A stretch of 64,000 bases of DNA, taken from the NCBI GenBank assembly GCA_023974075.1, contig CM043800.1:37973877-38037876 (forward strand). The letters run 5' to 3'. The translations under genes were made by a program, and so were the position numbers. The notes under the pieces are model-generated. The model saw only the letters and a program-made list of their open reading frames with translations. It was not told the origin of the DNA and did not search any database. The DNA is from Chaenocephalus aceratus. Lineage: Eukaryota; Chordata; Actinopteri; Perciformes; Channichthyidae. Of this stretch, positions 22,001 to 34,200 are shown piece after piece (position 1 is the first letter of the stretch; every line of letters starts with the position of its first letter).

Positions 22001-24641
22001 AGTACAGGTATTTGTGTTCAACATGTAAGAAGTAGAAAGTACAGGTATTTGTGTTCAATATGTAAGAGTAGAAAGTACAGGTATTGTGTTCAATATGTGA
22101 GAAGTAGAAAGTACAGTATTTGTGTTCAACATGTAAGAAGTAGAAAGTACAGGTATTTGAGTTCAACATGTAGAAGTAGAAAGTACAGGTATTGGGTTCA
22201 ACATGTAAGAAGTAGAAAGTACAGGTATTTGAGTTCAACATGTAAGAAGTAGAAAGTACAGGTATTTGAGTTCAACATGTAAGAAGTAGAAAGTACAGGT
22301 ATTTGAGTTCAACATGGAAGAAGTAGAAAATATAGGTATTTGAAGTTCACATGTAGAAGTAGAAGTACAGGTATTTGAGTTCAACATGTGAGAAGTAGAA
22401 AGTACAGGTATTTGGTTCAACATTGAGAAGTAGAAAGACAGGTATTTGGGTTCAACATGTAAGAAGTAGAAAGTACAGTATTTGTGTTCAACATGTAAGA
22501 AGTAGAAAGTACAGGTATTTGGATTCAACATGTAAGAAGTAGAAGTCAGGTATTTGTGTTCAACATGTGAGAAGTAGAAAGTACAGGTATTTGAGTTCAA
22601 CATGTAAGAAGTAGAAAGTACAGGTATTTGGGTTCAACATGTAAGAAGTAGAAAGTACAGGTATTGTGTTCAACGTAAGAAGTAGAAAGTTCAGGTATTT
22701 GTGTTCAACATGTGAGGTAGAAAGTACAGGTATTTGAGTTCAACAGTAAGAAGTAGAAAGTACAGGTATTTGGATTCAACATGTAGAAGTAGAAAGTACA
22801 GGTATTTGTGTTCACATGTGAGAAGTAGAGTACAGGTATTTGAGTTCAACATGTAAGAAGTAGAAAGTCAGGTATTTGGGTTTCAACATGTAAGAAGTAG
22901 AAGTCAGGTATTGTGTTCAACGTGTAAGAAGTAGTTCAGGTATTTGGGTTCAATATGTAAGAAGTAGAAAGTACAGGTATTTGAGTTCACATGTGAGAAG
23001 TAGAAAAGTAACAGGTACTCTGTGTTCAACATGTAAGAAGTAGAAAGTACAGGTATTTGTGTTCAACCTGTGAAGTAGAAGTACAGGTATTTGTGTTCAC
23101 ATGTGAAAAGTAGAGGTTATTTGTGTTCAACATGTAAGAAGTAGAAGTTACAGGTATTTGAGTTCAACATGTAAGAAGTAGAAAGTACAGGTATTTGTGT
23201 TCAACATGTAAGAAGTAGAAAGTACAGGTATTTGTGTTCAACGTGTGAGAAGTAGGTACAGGTATTTGTGTTCAACATGAGAGAAGTAGAAAGTACCGGT
23301 ATTTGTGTTCAAAATGTAAGATAGAAAGTACAGGTATTTGTGTTCAAGTGTGAGAAGTAGAAAGTACAGGTATTGTGTTCAACATGTGAGAAGTAGAAAG
23401 TACAGGTATTTGTGTTCAACATGTGAGAAGTAGAAGTACAGGTATTGTGTTCAACATGTAAGAAGTAGAAAGTACAGGTATTTGTGTTCAACATGTAAAA
23501 GTAGAAAGTACAGGTTTTGGTTCAACATGTAAGAAGTTAAAAGTGGTCAGAAAAATAAGTAGTGGAGTAAAGTACTGATACCCGAAACATTAGTACAGTA
23601 AGGAAGTATTTGTACTCCACTTCTTCCCACCTCTGATTTTCACCCCAAAAACGTTGCTGCTGTGATTGATTTCCTCCCTCTGCAGCTGTCCCGACGTCCA
23701 TGCCTTCGTTCCACGCTAAGATGCAGAACAAACTGCGGCGGAGGCGATGGGAGGGGACCGGCCGTGTGGCTCTCTGTGTCTGCGGCCGCCATCAAGCAGC
23801 CGAGCGGACGGTTCTTCCAGGGTCAGACACTAAACACCGTGTGAAACCTGTTTATCATCTTTCTGCTTTTCACAATTTGATTGGATAATAGAGCTATGGC
23901 ATGGGCGGCCCCGTCTTAGTGTGTGGGAGAGAAAGACCTACTGGAGGGGACACAGGGATTGTAGCCTTTGCAGACCCTTTACATGCACTCAAACTACAGG
24001 AACGGGAAAGCCCCAAAAAGCATAATATGGCCCCTTTTAAATGTGTATTAAACACAGACCTTATTTATAACTCTCTTTGGAGCCTGAAGGGGAAAAATAA
24101 GGGCCAATCCACATTACTTAGGAGTGCCAAAATTAAACCGTTAAGGCTAAATTAATCTGCAATCCCTAACAAGGAAGTGGCAATAAAAGAAAAACCAACA
24201 TACAAAAAAGGGCACAAAACAGATAATGCAAGTCACGCATACAAACAAACACGAAGAGACGGAGACGCACAACATTCAACACTGTCGCAGAGAACCAGGG
24301 GTTACATTACAAATAGGTTTTAGGTGAAGTCTGATCTATACGGGTTTACACGCTCAATCCATCCCTTCCAACACTTGTCAGATGTGTCTGTCTTGAGTCT
24401 TCACATTAAACCAGTCTGCCAGAGGAGGTGGCTCGGCGTAACCATGTTTTCGTTATGGCGACTAGCACATCTGAGAGAAAGTGTAAACATTTCTCTTTGT
24501 CTGATGTTTATCCACGATGTGTTCCGCAGACCGTAAAGCGGTGGCGACGCACCTCCTCTGGCCTCCACCCGCTCCTCCCCTCAGGACGAGGAGAAGCTGC
24601 AGGCGGCGCTGGACGAGTTCACCCTCAAGTTCAAACCTTAA
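13024..24641 (+). CDS. dhrs12: dehydrogenase/reductase SDR family member 12, 3' part (six exons)
   Basis: Exons: 13024-13105, 13377-13438, 13595-13699, 13785-13875, 23686-23821 and 24530-24641 (TAA). All have AG/GT borders and compatible phases. The product is a short-chain dehydrogenase: NNAG motif in the first exon here (INNAGCMVNQREL), catalytic Ser region VTVSSGGM and the YxxxK pair in VYAQNK in the third, HPGWADTP in the fourth. Family knowledge: NAD(P)-dependent oxidoreductase of uncertain substrate. The N-terminal nucleotide-binding exons are not found within the 13 kb upstream, so they lie left of the window or are lost. The exon at 23686 lacks two bases and that at 24530 lacks one relative to the conserved frame; with these restored, the product would end at the natural ...KFKP stop. 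Intron 4 is 9.8 kb of tandem repeat. Poly(A) signal candidate at 24942. Confidence 0.9.
13977..23543. repeat. 9.6-kb minisatellite, 37-bp unit, in dhrs12 intron 4
   Basis: Roughly 260 head-to-tail copies of a 37-bp unit containing GTTCAACATGTAAGAAGTAG followed by AAAGTACAGGTATTTG. Two sites vary from unit to unit: the base(s) after TTTG (T, A, G or none) and ATGTAAGAAG versus ATGTGAGAAG. Units from about 18.9 kb rightwards carry many more one-base deletions than those on the left. Minus-strand frames across it (motif TFYFLHVE) are by-products of repetition. Confidence 0.97.
23544..23637. mobile_element. right end of a fish MITE bordering the 37-bp array
   Basis: GGAGTAAAGTACTGATACC and TTGTACTCCACTTCTTCCCACCTCTG resemble the terminus of the MITE-like element at 61655-62104 (…GAGTACTTTTTCCACC). 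The array probably grew inside such an element, whose left end is no longer visible. Confidence 0.5.
23890..24110 (+). repeat. dispersed repeat fragment
   Basis: GGGATTGTAGCCTTTGCAG and CCCTTTACATGCACTCAAAC recur in diverged form near 13185-13240 and 26235-26280 and partly at 12625-12650. Family not assigned. Confidence 0.45.
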
Positions 24642-24941
24642 TATCTCTGTAAACGCACTTATGAAACCACGCACTCCTTAATAATTACCGATGTTTACAT
24701 AATTGTTATTTCTCAATGTACAGGTGTTTATTTGATACTTTGTTAAAGCTGCCTGAAGAACAAACACACCGAAGTCAAGTTGTTTTTGGAAGGAAGAGTG
24801 TTTGTTGTTGTTGTTGGGAGATTAATCGACTGAATCAACCTGAAGGAAATAAATACACTTATATAAAACCTTTAATACGGCATTCAGCAAGTCTACTGGG
24901 AGATATTTATCAACATGTAATAATGCAAATTGTTATTTGTA

Positions 24942-24947
24942 AATAAA
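24942..24947 (+). terminator. candidate dhrs12 poly(A) signal
   Basis: AATAAA about 300 bp after the dhrs12 stop codon; another AATAAA lies near 24850. Confidence 0.45.
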
Positions 24948-24959
24948 TATATTTATACG

Positions 24960-27786
24960 TTTCTCTCTCGTCTCCATCCATGTGTGTGATGTCTTAAAAA
25001 ATATGTGAGGCCCAACAGGGTCTAAACTTGTCAATACCTTCAGTGTTGTGAAAGTAGTACTGAGTAAAACATATTGAGGGTATTTGTAAAAAGAAAAAAT
25101 GGTCAGGCAATTTGTCGAGAAGGTGCACCGCTCTTTTAATTTCTTTTATTCATACATGGTTACATCAACGGCAGAAACACACATCAAAGTATCTTTCCTG
25201 CAACAGAAAATAAACCACTGGCCTTGGATGAATTTATTTGAGCTGCAACAGGATTTTAAGTATTCTTAATCTTTAAGCAAATCATCCATTTAAATCATAC
25301 ACTTTACATGAACACAGGAATTTATTTAGCAAAACAAGCTATTAACAGCTTCTGGCAAAAACGTGAACTGTACATCATGCATTTTTAACGGGTCTGCAAA
25401 AAGAAGGAATTCTACATGGTTTTAAAGAAGAGCTGAAAACACGGTTTGGTTGAAGGTCTTCCAGAAGCTCACAGCGAGTCATCTCTCACTCCTGTTGTGT
25501 TAAAGGGGCCCTTTGTGTTTAGTGCCTCTGCTGGGACATGTCTCCATGCTTAATGTTTCTCATACTGCCTCTTTTCACCCTCTGTTCTGAACCAGAGCCC
25601 AGTCTGCTCTGATTGGTTAGCTAGTCGGCTCTGTTGTGATTGGTCAACAACTTAGGCGCTGTTTACACGAGAACGAAACGGGTTGTATACGCTACTTTTC
25701 ACACGAGGCCGTAACGGAAACGGGATAACGGGTCCCAAGGTGGATAGATCTGCGGACGGAATGCTCTGGGGGCCAAACGGCTCCGTGGTACGTCCTATAC
25801 GATCATTTCCTGATAACGATGAAGCCAGCCCCGCCTCTCCCCATCTCTGCTGCTGCTCTGCTGTAGAGTAGCTACTGCTACTGACGTTAGTGCACAATCT
25901 ACAGCTCCTCTACCACAACAGCACAACAAGTGGACATGGAGAACTACATGTTGCTAAATCCACGCGGAGAATAAACAGAAGGGCAACCATGCTCGGGGTC
26001 TTCTTCGCTGCTTTTAGTGTATTTTGTTGCGCGGCATATGTACTACGGCGTCTCCAGCGGGCCGAGTGGTCTCGTGTGAAGGGACACGTTTATGAGCCGT
26101 ATCCGTGTGAAAGGAAGACTTTTTTGATATCGAATTTGGTCTGTTTGCGTTCCCGTGTAAACGGGGTCTTAGAGAGGTCCTGCCCCTTAGCCAATCACGT
26201 ATAATGTGTTGGAGCGCTAGCCGATGGTAGAACAATGGATTGTATCCTTAGCAGACCATTTACATTCACACAAACTATAAGAGGGCCTCTTCAAACACAA
26301 CTTTATTTTCAATCTTAATATCCAACATCTTTGGGAAATATTCAGCGTTATTATGAATCAACTTAGTTACCACAGACGGTTAAAGCACAAACTTGATAAT
26401 CACAGAACGTCTTCTCTTCACAGCAGCCATTGTGAAATGTTTGATTCCAGTGCAGTGACAGTAACGATAAGAAACAAAATCAAACGTTCATTAACTTCCT
26501 TTCAGTCCTGATACATGTATGAATGTGAAGCCACTCATTAACTTGATATGTGTCAGAAACATTTCGACCGACACGTAGAATAATAAATAATCTCATAAAA
26601 CACCACGCAGTCTGATGGTTAATGCACGGATTACAAAACTTCACATGACGAGGGTCCACGATGCAAACACATCAGTATCTATTACACTTTTTAGGCAGCT
26701 GTATAAGACTCCATACTTTTCATCAAATGATATCAACTTATATACTTTTCCCCACATTTTAGCCATATTATTTTGTGTTTTGCAAACTTTATAATCACTA
26801 CTAGAATATGAAATTAAGTTCTGTGGATCTGAACAATGTTTCGCTGCAGGAAACCGTTTTAAAAGTTGGCGTGATATCAACTACTTCAGCATTAAGGGGA
26901 GAGCTTATTAGGGTGCGCATGATATTGATTTATTTAGGGTATAGTGAGACTTGGGTTACGATGAATTTGAGTTCGTAAACAAATGATATGATATAGTTTT
27001 TACTTCAACTCAAAGTCTTTTCTCCGTTTAGGTTCTTTGTGTACAGTAAGCATGTGACGGGTGAGTTGATAAACAAAATGATATTCTTTGTGGTGAAATA
27101 TTCCTTCAAGAGCCGCAGGAAGACGGTACATAGCGCCATTAGCATATCTACAGTATTATAGGACCACCTTTTAATGCTCATGTCCTCAAAGTGTCACTAT
27201 GTGTTCTCTGTCCTTTATCACCGGTCCTTAGTGACTTGCTAGATGGATAAAAGCGGTCATAGCCGGATTTGGTGAATTTGAAAGCAAAGAAATTGTCTGC
27301 TGCTACTTTCTTTACTTCCTGTAGGTCGTGCATGTCGGTGTAGAACTGTCGAAGTGATCCAACAGCTCCCTCTTACGGCCTGCTAACAGTGAGTTGAAGG
27401 TTGTGACTTCTTGTTCAATTCGGTTACCTCCTTAAAATAATACGTTAAGGTTTTACGGTACCCGCTGACAAAGTGCAGAAATGTTTCACTTCAGGTTTGA
27501 AATCGGCAGGAATGCATGAAAATTAAGGATTTCAAGTCCTTGTAAAGCCCTCCCACACACACTGACATAATACAAACACACACATACACACAGATAGGGA
27601 TCCCCCACACAAAACAAAAACCGTCTGTAACCTTCAGTCCGCTCCGTGCTGTTCCCAGAGTCCTCCCTGTGGACAGCCGCTGCTCAAAGTTAAATATTAT
27701 CCAGGTGACATGGAGACTGTTCCTCTCTCTCTCTTCCGAGTGCCTGCTGCCGTGAAGCCCCTTGGTGGACAGAGCGTCAGCTGACC
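24960..27786 (-). other. intergenic / probable wdfy2 3' UTR (minus strand)
   Basis: No coding frame of substance. The stretch lies between the convergent dhrs12 stop and the wdfy2 stop codon. Most of it may be the wdfy2 3' UTR; minus-sense AATAAA candidates occur near 25145, 25228 and 25321. A MITE-like element occupies 25652-26172. Confidence 0.4.
25652..26172. mobile_element. MITE-like element with terminal inverted repeats
   Basis: The left end AGGCGCTGTTTACACGAGAACG and the inverted right end (TAAGACCCCGTTTACACGGGAACG read on minus) are similar. Subterminal TTCACACGAG/TTCACACGGA motifs are also paired. No long transposase frame. Target duplication not resolved. Confidence 0.6.
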
Positions 27787-27816
27787 TCAGGACACCACAG
27801 GAGACATGTCCCACAG
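27787..27816 (-). CDS. wdfy2: WD repeat and FYVE domain containing 2, terminal coding exon
   Basis: On the minus strand, a CTCTCTGCAG acceptor (27817-27826) is followed by codons for LWDMSPVVS and a TGA at 27789-27787. This is the conserved C-terminal end of WDFY2, the last strand of its seventh WD repeat. WDFY2 is an endosomal FYVE/WD40 scaffold. In human, as I recall, WDFY2 and DHRS12 are neighbours and convergent; the same arrangement is seen here, which supports both calls. Upstream exons would lie to the right; I did not find the preceding exon in the window. The last intron therefore spans at least the 28053-37253 arrays. Confidence 0.8.
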   Translation of the reverse strand: MWDMSPVVS

Positions 27817-28052
27817 CTGCAGAGAGACACACACATGGTTTTCCTCAGATTCAACGGGCTTCTGGAGAGACATTCCTGCAGACTCAAAACCTACTGCTGC
27901 TTTTCAAACAATATTTACTTCAAATGAAATCGCCAAAATTAGACCGTTATTCACATCCAGGAATTTCTCCTCATCTTTCTGTATTGATGACCGATGTACT
28001 ACTTTCATCAATCAGAACTTTTTAGTTTGACATTCGATTGCATTCAGGCTTC

Positions 28053-28277
28053 ATGATATCCTTCAGAGGAGACATATCCTTCAGAGGAGACATATCCTTC
28101 AGAGGAGACATATCCTTCACAGGAGACATATCCTTCACAGGAGACATATCCTTCACAGGAGACATATCCTTCAGAGGAGAAATATCTTTCACAGGAGACA
28201 TATCCTTCAGAGGAGACATCCTTCACAGGAGACATATCCTTCAGAGGAGACATATCCTTCACAGGAGACATATCCTT
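28053..28277. repeat. 18-bp minisatellite
   Basis: About 12 copies of an 18-bp unit (CTTCAGAGGAGACATATC and its CTTCACAGG variant). Because 18 is a multiple of three, both strands encode hexapeptide repeats (SFRGDI/SFTGDI on plus), but there is no sign that it is coding. It flows directly into the 10-bp array at TTCACTGTGTGTCAC. Confidence 0.95.
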
Positions 28278-31200
28278 CACTGTGTGTCACTGTCTCACTG
28301 TGTGTCACTGTGTGTCACTGTCTTACTGTGTCTCACTGTGTCTCACTGTGTCCACTGTGTGTCACTGTGTGTCACTGTGTCTCACTGTGTCTCACTGTCT
28401 CACTGTGTCTCACTGTGTCTCACTGTCTCACTGTGTCTCACTGTCTCATTGTGTCTCACTGTCTCACTGTGTATCACTGTGTCTCACTGTGTCACTGTGT
28501 CTCACTACTGTGTCTCACTGTCCACTCTGTCTCACTGTGTCTCACTGTGTTACTGTGTCTCACTGTGTCTCACTGTCTCACTGTGTCTCACTGTGTGTCA
28601 CTGTGTCTCACTGTGTGTCACTGTGTCTCACTGTGTCTCACTGTCTCACTGTGTCTCACTGTGTCTCACTGTGTGTCACTGTGTCTCACTGTGTCACTGT
28701 GTCTCACTGTGTGTTACTGTGTCTCACTGTGTCTCACTGTGTGTCACTGTGTGTCACTGTCTCACTGTGTCTCACTGTGTCTCAATGTGTGTCACTGTGT
28801 GTCACTGTGTCTCACTGTGTCTCACTGTGTCACTGTGTCTCACTGTGTCTCACTGTCTCACTGTGTCTCACTGTGTGTCACTGTGTCTCACTGTCTCACT
28901 GTGTCTCACTGTGTCTCACTGTCTCACTGTGTCTCACTGTCTCACTGTGTCTCACTGTGTCCACTGTGTGTCACTGTGTCTCACTGTGTCTCACTGTGTG
29001 TCACTGTGTGTCACTGTGTCTCACTGTCTCACTGTGTCACTGTGTCTCACTGTGTGTCACTGTGTCTCACTGTGTGTCACTGTGTCTCACTGTCTCACTG
29101 TGTCACTGTGTCTCACTGTGTCTCACTGTGTGTCACTGTGTCTCACTGTGTGTCACTGTGTCTCACTGTGTCTCACTGTGTCTCACTGTCTCACTGTGTC
29201 TCACTGTCTCACTGTGTCACTGTGTCTCACTGTCTCACTGTCTCACTGTGTCTCACTGTGTCTCACTGTGTCTCACTGTGTCACTGTGTCTCACTGTGTC
29301 TCACTGTGTCTCACTGTCTCACTGTGTGCGTCACTGTGTCTCACTGTCTCACTGTCTCACTGTGTCTCACTGTCTCACTGTCTCACTGTGTCTCACTGTG
29401 TCTCACTGTGTCACTGTCTCACTGTGTCTCACTGTCTCACTGTGTGTCACTGTGTCTCACTGTGTCTCACTGTGTGTCACTGTCTCACTGTGTCTCACTG
29501 TGTCTCACTGTCTCACTGTGTCTCACTGTCTCACTGTGTCTCACTGTGTGTTACTGTGTCTCACTGTGTCTCACTGTGTCTCACTGTGTGTTACTGTGTC
29601 TCACTGTGTCTCACTGTGTCTCACTGTGTCTCACTCTGTCTCACTGTGTGTTACTGTGTCTCACTGTGTCTCACTGTGTGTCACTGTGTCTCACTGTCTC
29701 ACTGTGTTACTGTGTCTCACTGTGTCTCACTGTCTCACTGTGTCTCACTGTGTGTCACTGTGTCTCACTGTCTCACTGTGTCTCACTGTGTCTCACTGTC
29801 TCACTGTGTCTCACTGTGTCTCACTGTCTCACTCTGTCTCACTGTGTCTCACTGTGTGTTACTGTGTCTCACTGTGTCTCACTGTCTCACTGTGTCTCAC
29901 TGTGTCTCACTGTGTGTGTCACTGTGTCTCACTGTGTCACTGTGTCTCACTGTGTGTTACTGTGTCTCACTGTGTCTCACTGTGTGCACTGTGTGTCACT
30001 GTCTCACTGTGTCTCACTGTGTCTCAATGTGTGTCACTGTGTGTCACTGGTCTCACTGTGTCTCACTGTGTCACTGTGTCTCACTGTGTCTCACTGTCTC
30101 ACTGTGTCTCACTGTGTGTCACTGTGTCTCACTGTCTCACTGTGTCTCACTGTGTCTCACTGTCTCACTGTGTCTCACTGTCTCACTGTGTCTCACTGTG
30201 TCTCACTGTGTGTCACTGTGTCTCACTGTGTCTCACTGTGTCTCACTGTGTGTCACTGTGTGTCACTGTGTCTCACTGTCTCACTGTGTCACTGTCTCAC
30301 TGTGTGTCACTGTGTCTCACTGTGTGTCACTGTGTCTCACTGTGTGTCACTGTGTCTCACTGTCTCACTGTGTCACTGTGTCTCACTGTGTCTCACTGTG
30401 TGTCACTGTGTCTCACTGTGTGTCACTGTGTCTCACTGTGTCTCACTGTGTCTCACTGTCTCACTGTGTCTCACTGTCTCACTGTGTCACTGTGTCTCAC
30501 TGTCTCACTGTCTCACTGTGTCTCACTGTGTCTCACTGTGTCACTGTGTCTCACTGTGTCTCACTGTGTCTCACTGTCTCACTGTGTGCGTCACTGTGTC
30601 TCACTGTCTCACTGTCTCACTGTGTCTCACTGTCTCACTGTCTCACTGTGTCTCACTGTGTCTCACTGTGTCACTGTCTCACTGTGTCTCACTGTCTCAC
30701 TGTGTGTCACTGTGTCTCACTGTGTCTCACTGTGTGTCACTGTCTCACTGTGTCTCACTGTGTCTCACTGTCTCACTGTGTCTCACTGTCTCACTGTGTC
30801 TCACTGTGTGTTACTGTGTCTCACTGTGTCTCACTGTGTGTTACTGTGTCCACTGTGTCTCACTGTGTCTCACTGTGTCTCACTCTGTCTCACTGTGTGT
30901 TACTGTGTCTCACTGTGTCTCACTGTGTGTCACTGTGTCTCACTGTCTCACTGTGTTACTGTGTCTCACTGTGTCTCACTGTCTCACTGTGTCTCACTGT
31001 GTCACTGTGTCTCACTGTCTCACTGTGTCTCACTGTGTCTCACTGTGTGTCACTGTCTCACTGTGTCTCACTGTGTCTCACTGTCTCACTGTGTCTCACT
31101 GTGTGTTACTGTGTCTCACTGTGTCTCACTGTGTCTCACTGTGTGTTACTGTGTCTCACTGTGTCTCACTGTGTCTCACTGTGTCTCACTCGTCTCACTG

Positions 31201-34200
31201 TGTGTCACTGTGTCTCACTGTGTCTCACTGTCTCACTGTGTCACTGGTCTCACTGTGTCTCACTGTGTCTCACGGTGTCTAACTGTGTCTCACTGTGTCT
31301 CACTGTGTGTTACTGTGTCTCACTGTCTCACGTGTGTCACTGTGTCTCACTGTGTCTCACTGTGTGTCACTGTGTGTCACTGTGTCTCACTGTCTCACTG
31401 TGTTACTGTGTCTCACTGTGTCTCACTGTCTCACTGTGTCTCACTGTGTCACTGTGTCTCACTGTCTCACTGTGTCACTGTGTCACACTGTGTCTCACTG
31501 TCTCACTGTCTCACTGTGTCTCACTGTGTCTCACTGTGTGTCACTGTCTCACTGTGTCTCACTGTGTGTCACTGTGTGTCACTGTGTCTCACTGTGTCAC
31601 TGTGTCTCACTGTCTCATTGTGTCTCACTGTGTCTCAATGTGTCTCACTGTCTCACTGTGTCTCACTGTGTCTCACTGTGTGTCACTGTGTCTCACTGTC
31701 TCACTGTGTCTCACTGTGTCTCACTGTGTCTCACTGTGTCTCACTGTGTCTCACTGTCTCACTGTGTCTCACTGTGTGTTACTGTGTCTCACTGTGTGTC
31801 ACTGTGTCTCACTGTGTCTCACTGTGTGTTACTGTGTCTCACTGTGTGTCACTGTCTCACGTGTCTCACTGTGTGTCACTGTGTGTCACTGTGTGTCACT
31901 GTGTCTCAATGTGTCCACTGTCTCACTGTGTCTCACTGTGTGTCACTGTGTCTCACTGTGTGTCACTGTGTCTCACTGTGTCTCACTGTGTCTCACTGTC
32001 TCACTGTGTCTCACTGTGTCTCACTGTCTCATTGTGTCTCACTGTGTCACTGTGTCTCACTGTCTCATTGTGTCTCACTGTGTCTCAATGTGTCTCACTG
32101 TCTCACTGTGTCTCACTGTGTCTCACTGTGTGTCACTGTGTCTCACTGTGTGTCACTGTGTCTCACTGTGTCTCACTGTGTCACTGTGTCTCACTGTGTC
32201 TCACTGTGTCTCACTGTGTGTCACTGTCTCACTGTGTCTCACTGTGTGTCACTGTGTCTCACTGTCTCACTGTGTCTCACTGTCTCACTGTGTCTCACTG
32301 TGTCTCACTGTGTCACTGTGTCTCACTGTCTCACTGTGTCACTGTGTCACACTGTGTCTCACTGTCTCACTGTCTCACTGTGTCTCACTGTGTCTCACTG
32401 TGTGTCACTGTCTCACTGTGTCTCACTGTGTGTCACTGTGTGTCACTGTGTCTCACTGTGTGTCACTGTGTCTCACTGTGTCACTGTGTCTCACTGTCTC
32501 ATTGTGTCTCACTGTGTCTCATTCTCAATGTGTCTCACTGTCTCACTGGTCTCACTGTGTCTCCTGTGTGTCACTGTGTCTCACTGTCTCACTGTGTCTC
32601 ACTGTGTCTCACTGTGTCTCACTGTGTCTCACTGTGTCTCACTGTCTCACTGTGTCTCACTGTGTGTTACTGTGTCTCACTGTGTGTCACTGTGTCTCAC
32701 TGTGTCTCACTGTGTGTTACTGTGTCTCACTGTGTGTCACTGTCTCACTGTGTCTCACTGTGTGTCACTGTGTGTCACTGTGTGTCACTGTGTCTCAATG
32801 TGTCTCACTGTCTCACTGTGTCTCACTGTGTGTCACTGTGTCTCACTGTGTGTCACTGTGTCTCACTGTGTCTCACTGTGTCTCACTGTCTCACTGTGTC
32901 TCACTGTGTCTCACTGTCTCATTGTGTCTCACTGTGTCACTGTGTCTCACTGTCTCATTGTGTCTCACTGTGTCTCAATGTGTCTCACTGTCTCACTGTG
33001 TCTCACTGTGTCTCACTGTGTGTCACTGTGTCTCACTGTGTGTCACTGTGTCTCACTGTGTCTCACTGTGTCACTGTGTCTCACTGTGTCTCACTGTGTC
33101 TCACTGTGTGTCACTGTCTCACTCACTGTGTCTCACTGTGTGTCACTGTGTCTCACTGTCTCACTGTGTCTCACTGTCTCACTGTGTCTCACTGTGTCTC
33201 ACTGTCTCACTGTCTCTCACTGTGTGTTACTGTGTCTCACTGTGTGTCACTGTGTCTCACTGTGTCTCACTGTGTGTTACTGTGTCTCACTGTCTCACTG
33301 TGTCTCACTGTGTCTCACTGTGTCTCACTGTGTCTCACTGTCTCACTGTGTCTCACTGTATCTCACTGTGTCTCACTGTCTCACTGTGTCTCACTGTGTC
33401 TCACTGTGTGTTACTGTGTCTCACTGTGTCTCACTGTGTCACTGTGTCTCACTGTGTGTCACTGTGTGTCACTGTGTCTCACTGTGTGTCACTGTGTCTC
33501 ACTGTCTCACTGTGTCTCACTGTGTCTCACTGTGTGTCACTGTGTCTCACTGTGTCTTACTGTGTGTCACTGTGTCTCACTGTGTCTCACTGTGTGTCAC
33601 TGTGTCTCACTGTGTCTCACTGTGTGTCACTGTGTCTCACTGTGTCTCACTGTGTTACTGTGTCACTGTGTCTCACTGTGTCTCACTGTGTCACTGTGTC
33701 TCACTGTCTCACTGTGTCTCACTGTGTCACTGTGTCTCACTGTCTCACTGTGTCTCACTGTCTCACTGTGTGTCACTGTGTCTCACTGTCTCACTGTGTC
33801 TCACTGTGTCTCACTGTGTCTCACTGTGTGTCACTGTGTCTCACTGTGTCTCACTGGTGTCACTGTGTCTCACTGTGTCACTGTGTTACTGTGTCACTGT
33901 GTCACTGTGTCTCACTGTGTCACTGTGTCTCACTGTGTCTCACTGTGTCACTGTGTCTCACTGTCTCACTGTGTCTCACTGTGTCACTGTGTCTCACTGT
34001 CTTACTGTGTCTCACTGTGTCTCACTGTGTCAATGTGTCTCACTGTGTCTCACTGTGTCAATGTGTCTCACTGTCTCACTGTGTCTCACTGTGTCTCACT
34101 GTGTGTTACTGTGTCTCACTGTGTCTCACTGTCTCACTGTGTCACTGTGTCTCACTGTCTCACTGTGTCTCACTGTGTCTCACTTTCTCACTGTGTCTCA

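Noticed and set aside
13977..23543. CRISPR-like array or repeat protein from the 37-bp units
   Set aside because: Units are contiguous without unique spacers, the genome is eukaryotic, and minus-strand frames (MLNTNTCTFYF...) shift with each unit and break at every indel.
25890..26235. Small frames in the MITE downstream of dhrs12
   Set aside because: They cross the inverted-repeat ends of the element and have no homologous motif.
28022..28280. Hexapeptide repeat frames (MSPLKD / SFRGDI)
   Set aside because: 18-bp minisatellite in the wdfy2 intron; open only because the period is a multiple of three.
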